From: an uncultured Eubacteriales bacterium
GTDB taxonomy: Bacteria > Bacillota > Clostridia > Oscillospirales > Ruminococcaceae
Assembly: GCA_900318545.1 (NCBI GenBank)
Contig: ONLC01000023.1
Span: 1 to 13,379, forward strand
Length of the DNA stretch: 13,379 nt
Reading direction: 5' to 3'
Each line of letters starts with the position of its first letter. Positions within the stretch are counted from its first letter, which is position 1. This document shows positions 13,356 to 13,379 of the stretch, piece by piece. The position numbers and the translations under genes are program-made. The notes under the pieces are model-generated. The model was not told the origin of the DNA. It searched no databases and saw only the letters and a list, made by a program, of their open reading frames with translations.

Positions 13356-13379
13356 TCAAGGAGAATTTGGGTAATATGA

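Overview
The window looks like chromosome of a low- to moderate-GC gut Firmicute, most likely Oscillospiraceae and near Ruminococcus. That is inferred from the gene families (CotH-type secreted kinase, AmmeMemoRadiSam genes, nagA), strong AGGAGG ribosome sites, and sigma-A promoters with extended -10 boxes. No species can be assigned from sequence alone. There is no rRNA, tRNA, CRISPR array, transposase or phage gene.

Layout. (1) 1-1030, minus strand: the N-terminal part of an asparagine synthetase family protein that runs off the left edge. It begins inside the glutaminase domain and lacks the catalytic Cys2 region. It has its own promoter, which faces a second promoter driving a small membrane-anchored protein of unknown function (1197-1724). 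(2) 1822-2601: a promoter, a small VOC/glyoxalase-fold gene with a probable TTG start, and a decayed tandem copy of that gene, closed by a hairpin. (3) 2614-4056: an unusual two-domain protein, a SpoT/MESH1-like HD hydrolase joined to an aminoglycoside/choline-kinase-like phosphotransferase. (4) 4200-7592: a three-gene operon with an extended SDR (epimerase-like), a classical SDR (4-nt overlap) and a CotH-like secreted lipoprotein. (5) 7646-11056: an inverted repeat and promoter, then a polytopic HPP-like membrane protein with an internal duplication, a SAM-methyltransferase-like protein with an unrecognised N-terminal half, and nagA (4-nt overlap). (6) 11055-13240, minus strand: a radical SAM enzyme (AmrS-like) and a fused Memo/LigB-AMMECR1 protein, which together make a complete AmmeMemoRadiSam set. 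It converges on nagA with only 11 nt between stop codons and a shared hairpin. Upstream of this pair is a GC-rich, structured stretch (13262-13355) that does not look like the rest of the window and may be a dispersed repeat or structured leader.

The strongest candidates for undescribed biology are the HD-hydrolase/kinase fusion, the glutaminase-less asparagine synthetase, the AmmeMemoRadiSam pair (a conserved system whose reaction I do not know to be established) with its odd leader, and the HPP-like/methyltransferase/nagA operon. All functions are inferred from motifs read by eye; no database search was possible.
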